In this document: positions 38,501 through 47,500 of the stretch, in pieces
How the letters are laid out: every line of letters starts with the position of its first letter
How positions within the stretch are numbered: the first letter of the stretch is position 1
From: Apus apus
Lineage: Eukaryota; Chordata; Aves; Apodiformes; Apodidae
Length of the DNA stretch: 64,000 nt
Reading direction: 5' to 3'
Assembly (NCBI RefSeq): GCF_020740795.1
Contig: NC_067282.1
Coordinates: forward strand, 134,473,132-134,537,131
Translations under genes and position numbers: made by a program
Notes under the pieces: generated by a model
Databases searched by the model: none
What the model was told of the DNA's origin: nothing
What the model saw: only the letters and a program-made list of their open reading frames with translations

Positions 38501-41500
38501 AGACGACACAATATGCTTCTTGAATGCAAGGTGCAGGACTTGAAAATAAAGCTCCTGTCTGGATCACTGGATGACATCAGTGAAGTAGAGGTACTTAAAA
38601 TGTTTACAGTAGATAGATATAATGGAAGAGATTTTTTTTCCTTACAGGACTATTTGTCTTACATAGTAATGTTAAAATAAATACATTGCTTCCATGTAAT
38701 CGGGCCTCATCCATTCATGAGAAGGATTTTTGTTTATTTTTATGGACAGAAATGTTGTTAGCAAGTATTTTTGCTTGTGCTTGCAATTAATTCTTGTGAA
38801 ATCTGTAAAATCAGTGTGGTACAAGAAAAATTGTTAGGAATAAATATTCCTAAATAAAAATTGTGGCATAATAAATATTCTAGATATACATATGTAAAAG
38901 GATAGGGGTCTTTTCAGAACTATAAATATGGTGTGTAGAGGGATTGAGATAATATTTGGTTAGTCATTCATAATATAAATGCTTTCTAAAACCATCCTTT
39001 TGTCTTTGGTAGATGTGGATACTCACAGATATCAGGAATAGGCTAAAATACAAATACTCCTGCTATCACAGCATTTACTGGCATTATTTTTCTCAGTCTT
39101 ACCTCTTTTTCGAGCCGATCTTCTGTGAGGAGACTTCCTCCACAGTGTGGATCTTTCTCCACGCTTACAAAAGAAAAGAACTATGGTTTTGAAGGACTTG
39201 TAACAAGTCTGTGAATTTGGAAGGAGTCTTGTTGAACCCATTCCTTAGAAGAGTACTTTTGTTGAAGGGATAGGTATGAATGAGTAGGTTAAAAGACAAA
39301 ATGAAGGCAGTGAGATAAGGCAGTCTTTGAAGGGAACAGATAGGAACTGCTCATTATCAGGATATATAGGCAGCTCAGCTCTTTATGAAGAAGGAAGAGA
39401 TGAAACCAAGAAGCTGGGCAGTGGGAATAAAAACTTAGATTCCGAATTAATAACACTAAGAAGACCATTAAGATTTGGTTCTGAGGGAGAATCTTGGTAA
39501 GAAAGGGATTGATAATGATGACATGTAGCATGAGTTTGATTCAAGGGTAAGAGGTGTTTGAAATCCAGGCTTACAATGTCAAGAAGATACACTGCTTACT
39601 CTTAACTGCTCACTCTGTTTTGGCTAAGGGATAAGCAATGGAGTACGTTTATTTCATGCCATGTTAATACTGTCTACTCATTTTACTGTCTACTCATTTT
39701 ATATCCTTTTAGTGTATTGTTTTAACAGTTTAAAAGTTATCCATGTCATATTTCTGAGCTGGCATGTCCTTCATATTTATAGCTAGGCACTGAAACAGAA
39801 GGCACTCAGACAACATCAACTATCTATGAAAGGGAAGAGGCAATTCAGATAGACTACAGCACCCTAGAAGAAGACTTGAAGGTAATATTTTTGTTTGAAA
39901 TTATTACAGGTTGAGTTTCGTTGTTTTTTTTACTTATGTTATTTTTTTTTTAATTATTTATTCGTCTCACTAGTCTTTAAATGACACTGAAAACACTGTT
40001 AGGCCTAAGTGTGTGTGTGTGTGTGTTTTGGTTTTGCAGTCATACATAGCACAAGTCTATGGGACTTTTGGATAGGTCAGTTTCCCATAAGTTTAATTTA
40101 AAGCTTACCTAAACCATAAAAATAGAATGGAGGAGTAGTGAATATAACTCTGATTTTCCCTTCTGCTTTTACTTTCTGCCATTAAGTTCTAACACTATAC
40201 ATTATGATTCAGAACTCTAGAAACCAGTGATGAGCTGCCAGGGAGGTTGTGCCACCTTCTTTCTTTAGTATTTTCCATGACAGACTTAAGCATATTTCTT
40301 TCTGTAAATCTTCACTAGGTCACATTTTCTAAGCAGTTCTGTAATTTCATATATCTCCTTTTTAATAATAAGGAAAATAATTCCATGTCAGAGGTACAGA
40401 GCAAGGGATGAAACTGCCATCAGTAGAATTTGTCTCAAAGAACTCATCAAGAACCTCATCAAGTAGTAAAGCCAGCTAATTCTCTTTCTGTGATGTATTT
40501 TTTTAATCTAGACTGAAGGGAATTTGTGTGTCTTGTGGAACAATGCTTAAGGACCTAGTAAATTTATTCTGAGAACTTAGAATCTAGGTGGAGTTTTTTG
40601 GTTGGTTTTGTTTCCAGTTAAAGCTTTGAGTGGGGTACTTCTTTCAGAAACTGTGTGCTTGCTTGAAATGTCTTGGCCTAAAAGCACATTTTATTGCTCT
40701 GGTATTTTTACTTTTTTCTTTAGGACCTAGAGTCTGATAAAGATATAGAAAGCCACCTGCACCAGATGCAGCGTGAAGTCAAATCTAAAGAGACTACTTT
40801 AATGAAGACAGCTGCTCCAAACCTGAGAGCAGTAGAGAAATTACATATAGCTCGGGACAAGTTCCAAGAATCAATAGATGGTAATATTGAGTCTTTCATA
40901 CTAATCTCTTTTGTGACTGTGAGAATTTTCACTCTAATTGAAATTCCTCTTTTTGGGGTTGATCTTGCTGGCTTTGCTTCTTTCAGATATTAAGGTATTT
41001 TTTGTGCCCAAGTGCTTATTCTCAGTTGTCTTTTAAATTGTATGTAAACAATCTATTAACATATAGTTTACTCTGAATTAGTTTGCTGAAATACAGTTTG
41101 AATGATTGGAAAGATACTTTGTTGGCCAATTGACATAATAAAGTACTTTTACTTAATTACTGACTTTAAACATAAAATTCTATGATTTTTCTTAAATAAT
41201 GAAGGAACATAAACATGTCTAGAACTTAGACATGAGCATTAGTGCAGAAATTATTGGTGTCCTCAAAGAGCATTGCAGACATTAACATATTAAGAAAATG
41301 AAGGAGTTTTGAAGCTGTAACGGGTAAATGCAGGTGCTGCTTAAGGCTACCCAGGTTACAGATGGAATTAGGAGAGCAATTTTGTTCATTGCTCCAGACA
41401 AATGTGACATAGAGCAGTTTGAGCACATCACAACTTTGCAGTTTTTGAGACCTCCGTTAGAAATCAAAGAGAAAACTCATTGGTATATGCTCCTTGTAGA

Positions 41501-44500
41501 TCATAGAATGGTCAAGGCTGGAAGGCACCTTAAGGTCTTCAGGTTCCAATCTCCCTGCTATGAGCAGGGACATGTCACACTAGACCAGGTTGCACAAGCC
41601 TCATCCAACCTGGCCTTGAACACCTCCAGGGAGGGGGCTTCCACAACCTCCCTGGGCAACCTATTCCAGTGCCTTACTACCCTCATGGTGAAGAATTTCT
41701 TCCTGATATCTAATCTAAATCTACCCTCTTTCAGTTTAAAACTATTACCCCGTGTCCTATCACTGCTGTCTCTGGTGAAAAGCCCCTCCCCAGCTTTCCT
41801 GTAGCCCCTTCAGGTACTGGAAGGCTGCTGTAAGTTGTCCCTGGAGCCTTCTCCAGTCTGAACAGCCCAAACTCCCTCAACCTGTCTTTGTAGCAGAGGT
41901 GCTGCAGCCCTTTGATCATCTTTGTGGCCTTCCTCTGGACCCTTTCCAACAGGTTCATGTCTTTCCTGTGCTGGGGGCTCCAGAGCTGTACACAGCACTC
42001 CAGCTGGGGTCTCGCAAGAGCAGAGTAGAGGGGCAGAATTGACTCTCTTGACCTGCTGGTTATGCCTCTTTTGTTGCAGCCCAGAACATGATTGGTTTTC
42101 TGGGCTATGAGCACACACTGGCGGCTCATGTTGAACTTCTCATCTACTGCTACCCTCAAGTCCTTCTCCTCAGGGCTGCTCTCCAGCCATTCTCCCCCCG
42201 GCCTGTATTTGTGCTTGGGGTTGTGCCAACCCAGGTGCCTGACCTTACACTTGGCCTTGTTGAACTTTGTGGCACTGGCCCACCTCTCTAGCCTGTCAAG
42301 GTACCTCTGAATGGTGTACCTTCCCTCTAGGGTGTCAACTACTCCACACAGCTTGGTATCATCAGCAAACTTGCTGAGGATACACTCCATCCCACTGTCC
42401 ATGTCTCCAACAAAGATGTTGAACAGCGCTGACCCCTGAGGTACGCCACTTGTCACTTGCCTCCACTTGGACACTGAACCATTGACCACAACTCTCTGGA
42501 TGTGGCCATCCAGCCAATTCCTTATTCACTGAGTGGTCTATCTGTCAAATCCATGTCTTGTCAGTTTGGAGACCAGGATGACATGGGACAGTGTCAAATG
42601 CTTTGCACAAATCCATGTAGATGACGTCAGTTGCTCTGCCACTGTCCTGTTTTCCTACAGCAGGGGTTACTTTATTCTTCCAGTCCCTGCTTGTACTTGC
42701 TGTGATCTTCACGATTGGGCTGGAGCCCTTGCTGGAGAAGACTGACACAAAGAGTTTATTGAGAACCTCAGCCATGTCAATATCCTGTGTAGCAGGACCC
42801 CTCATTTTCTTCAGGAGAGAGTATACATTTTCCTTGGTTATCCTTTTCTCCCCCAACATGTCTATAAAAGCTTTTCTTATTCTTTGCATCCCTGGCAAGA
42901 TTTAATTCTAGCTGTGACTTGGCATTCCTAAGCTGATCCCTAGCTGCTCGCACAACCTCTCTGTAGTCCTCCCAGGGTACCTGCCCTAGCTTCCACCCCC
43001 TGTATGCATCCTTCTTAAGTGTGAGGTTTTTCTAGGAGTTGCTTGTTCATCTACACTGGCCTCCTGGAGTTTTTACCTGACTTCCTCTTAGTTGGGATGC
43101 AACGTTCTTGGGCCTGGAGAAGGTGATCCTTAACTATCAGCCAGCTTTCATGGGCCCTTCTTTCCTCCAGGGTGTTATCCCATTACGTTCTCTTGAGCAG
43201 ATCCTTGAAGAGGCTGAAATCTGTCCTTCTGAAGTCAAGGGTACCAAGCTTGCTATGAGCCCTCCTCACTGCCCTGAGGATCTTGAACTCTGGTATTTCA
43301 TGTTTGCTACAACCAAGGCTGCCCTTGAGCTTAGCATCCCTCACCAGCTCTTCCTTGCTGGTGAGAACAAGTTAAAGCACAGCACCCCTTCTTGTAGCTT
43401 CCTCGATTACTTGGAGAAGGAAGTTGTTATCCATGCACTCTAGGAACCTCCTAGATTGTGCTTCGCGGAGTTGTCCCTCCAACAGATACCAGGATGGTTG
43501 AAGTCCCCCATGAGTACCATGGCTTGTAAATGTGAAGCTGCTCATATCTGTTTACAGAGGGCCTCGTCTATACTGTCTTCCTGGTCAGGTGGCCTGTAGC
43601 AGACTCCCACTGTAATGTCACCTGTCCCTGCCTTCCCTTTCATCTTAACCCATAAGCTCTCTGTTGGCTCCTCATCCATCCCCAGGGAGAGCTCCATGCA
43701 CTCCAGCTGGTCTTTTACATAGAGGGCAACACCCCCTCCACATCCCCCTGCTTGTCCTTCTTGAAGAGTCTATAGCCCTCCATTCTGATGCTCCAGTCAT
43801 CGGAGTCATCCCAGCAGGTCTCTGTGGTGCCAGTAAGATTGTAGCCCTGCAGGCACACACGCATCTCTTAACTCCGGTTTGTTCCCCGTGCTGCGCGTGT
43901 CGCGGTACAGGCGTTTCTGAAAGGGGGTTGAGCACGTCGCTTTCACCCTTTCTAGAGAGAAAGCTGGAAGACCTACAGATTCAGGTGGTGGAAAATAGCT
44001 GAGAAGCTTTTGTTGTTACTCTGATTGGCCGAGTTGATTCCCCAGCTGGATGTAATGACTTAAGTGTTGCCATTTTGACCCCCACACCCCTGAGTTCATC
44101 AGTTTAAAGCCCATTTAACTAAGTTGGCCAACCTGCTGCCAAAGATTCCCTTGCCCCTTCGAGACAGACAGATCCCATTCCTTGTATGATATGTGCGTTA
44201 GAACCTTTCTCTGCAGTAAATCTTTTCTTGATGCTTGTTATGGTACACAACGTGTGTTTGTTCTTTGTATTTCCTGTAGAGTAATCACAGTCATGTTTGT
44301 TTTCATAGCTTTTGAGACCAGCAGAAAGGAAGCGCGAGCACGCAAGCAAGAATTTGAACAGGTCAAAAAAAAGAGATACGAGCTTTTTAACCGGTGCTTC
44401 GAGCATGCCTCCGTAGCCATTGACCAGATCTACAAAAAACTTTGCAGAAACAGTAGTGCTCAGGTGTGTCATGTTCTTAGGTGCTTGGCTTAGAAGGCCT

Positions 44501-47500
44501 CCTTGATGCTGTGTTTTCTGTAATGCTTGTAGTTTCCAAAAACAGTTTTGATCCTGAAGAAGAAAATTCCACCAATAATAGACTTCAGAATTTTAATGTC
44601 AGAGGAGCAAGAGGTAATATGCCAAAGCATACTGGACATTAGACAGAGAAATATTATATAAAATGTTAAAAGAATTGGGAACTTCTCAGTTTGGGTTAGT
44701 TTTTACTCTTTGCATTCGGCAGACTTGTAAATTATCGTGACACAATGTGAAATATATTTGCATACCCCATTTAAAAATAACTTTGGTTTACAGATCTAGT
44801 CATACCAGTAACAAGTAATTAAAACCTCTTCATCATTATGATATAGAAATCTAAAAACCACAAATCACTATTTCAGTGCTAGTGTTTTGTATGTGGTTTT
44901 GAAGCTCCTTATTCCCCACTTAAATAAATATTTTAAAAAGGCAGAAATAATATGCTTGCAAATTTAATGCACAGGTTTTCTACAGGCTTCTTAAATCTTT
45001 ACTAGTGTTCCAGTATTAATGCCAATGGGTTACACCAAATTCTGTAGATGGTTAAATGTTTAAAGGGTTCAAGCTTGAACTCTAGTCTATGTTAAACCTC
45101 AGATTTTCTGTTTTCCCTCAGGGTTAGATATTCAGTGAACACCTTAAATATCTTCAAATGTATCATTTTTTGCTTCTAGGTTGGACAGGATAATCAAGCA
45201 TTTTTCTTCATGATTATTGGGCTCATACCTTCTCTCCTAGACTAAACATTAGGCAAGTCTTGACTTTGCATCATGCTGGAACAGCAGTATTTTCCAGGTG
45301 CTTTGCCAAAAATAAGTAGTTGTGTGCTTTCTTTCTAAGCTCTGTGATGCTATGCTTTGATAGGAGCCATAGAGGTAACCTGGCCAAGAGATTATCCTGT
45401 GATTAGCTGTGAGACTAAAACTACCTGCTAGATACTAACATAGCAAGCTGAAGGACCGTGGTCTAATTGAATTGGAAGATAAGTTATTGCTCTGTGTGGC
45501 AATTTGCTCTGGTTAGCTAATGCAAGGGTTAGTTAAGATAACTTACAGTTTCAACACTATCTCAGTCAGTATTTAAACCTAAAAAATACACTTGCTAATA
45601 ATTTTCTAAGTTGTCACTATTAATATTTAAACTATTAATATTTAAACGTATGCATTTCCAGGCATTCCTTAGTCCTGAAAATCCTGAGGAGCCTTATTTG
45701 GAGGGCATTGGCTTCAACTGTGTGGCTCCAGGAAAGCGCTTTATGCCAATGGACTGTTTGTCAGGAGGTGAAAAATCTGTGGCAGCTCTGGCTCTTGTGT
45801 TTGCTATACACAGGTAAAAGAAATATGATGGTATTATCCCAGTATGTGGCTGAGTAAGTGGCAGGAATACAGTGTTACACTTACAAACCTGTTTAAAAAA
45901 ACAGTAATTACTGATCTCCTTGTTCTTTTCCTGTCACTGTTTTACTTACTCTATCATAATAAAGTTTTCATAAGAATCTCTGAAATAATTAGCATGTTTA
46001 TTAACATTTTTTGCATCTAAATGCAAATACTGTCTTCTTTTCTACAGTTTTCGGCCAGCACCTTTTTTTGTTTTAGACGAGATAGATGCTGCCCTGGATA
46101 ACACAAACATTGATAAAGTAAGTTTGTCCCTTTCAGCTTGTCCTTTTATTGATAATATGATGGTATCTTTTGTAGAAGGATGGCTGCTTTTCATTACAGG
46201 TTGCTGGGATAAAGAGGTTGATTGCACTGTCTTAACCTCTTCTAAAAGATATTAGGCTTAGGACTGAAGTAATGGTTATATGAGATGTTAGACTAGGGCT
46301 AGGTTTAAATTAAGAAATCTAAGTGTTATTTAATCAGTTCCCACGTTGTGAAGTTGAGAAAAAGAGATCAGGAATGTGCAAGAATGCTGCTCAACCATGT
46401 GTGGTACAAGATGACATGAAGGTGGCTTGTGAATTGCTGGTTGAGTTTGTTTGGCTGGAATTTTTAAGGCCTTTGAGTTTCCTTGCCTCTAAGAAGCAGA
46501 AAGAACTGTATCCATGTCTTGAAAATCAAGTCATTCTATCACTGGAGTATTTATTTTATATAATTGGATGTCAATATTTTTACATTAACACCAATTAAGG
46601 GTGCCATCATTTTAGTCACGTGAATTCTTGTTTTATGAAAATAGGTTCCTGTCCTGCTCTTAATATCTCCTTTTTGCTAATAACTATTCACTGTAACAAA
46701 ACTTAAAATAGATTACAACCAGTAACAGTGGCCAACTGTAGATCTCAAGTCTCTGTGAGGACACTCAATACAAGGAGATTTTGTGTAGGAGAGGAATCAG
46801 AAAGATCTCCACATGTGCCTGGCTTTTATTTTATGGAAACATTCCTTTCCACACCAAGCAAGATGAAGCTGTATTTCTATTTGCATTACTAGTGATGTCA
46901 GTCTTGGTAGAGCCTAAGAAGCAAAAGCAGTTCCATGAACAACAAACTGGTTTTACCTTTTTTTTTCTTTCCTAATGGAGTTAACTGTGCTGTGCCAGAT
47001 TCCACCAGTTTGTTTGTAGGTAAGGTCTGAGGCACTTGATTGCAGTTTCTTTCTGAGTAGGCTCATTCTGACATGGCTTACAGAAGAGATACCCACTTTA
47101 TACCTAAGGCTGTGCTAAGTACCAGTCTTTTTCAGAACACTATAAACAAAGAATAGCTAATCTTTCTACTATGCAGCTGGGTTTCTCAGTTCAACTCTGT
47201 TAAGGTACAAATCACATTCATAGCCCAGTAAGCATTTTCAGAAGATGATCACATTAAGAGTCGTTGGCCAAATGGTTCCTAAAAGCCTTCAATTGATAGT
47301 ATTTTTGCAGTTTGGAAAGATCATATTTCATTTGACACATTAGCAACAATAGTGTATGTTTTTAAGATGCATATTCAAGAAAATAAAGAACATTAGCGCA
47401 GAGAGCTTAAGTTATTTTAAATTCTGGTCTAATGTATATTTATAAAAATATCTATAAACACCACTTTATGGCCAAAGAGCTATGAAATTTGGGTTGTATT

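Noticed and set aside
41731-42489. 252-codon minus-strand open frame as a host gene
   Set aside because: It contains the CR1 reverse-transcriptase motifs and flows into CR1 3' UTR; it is a retrotransposon remnant.
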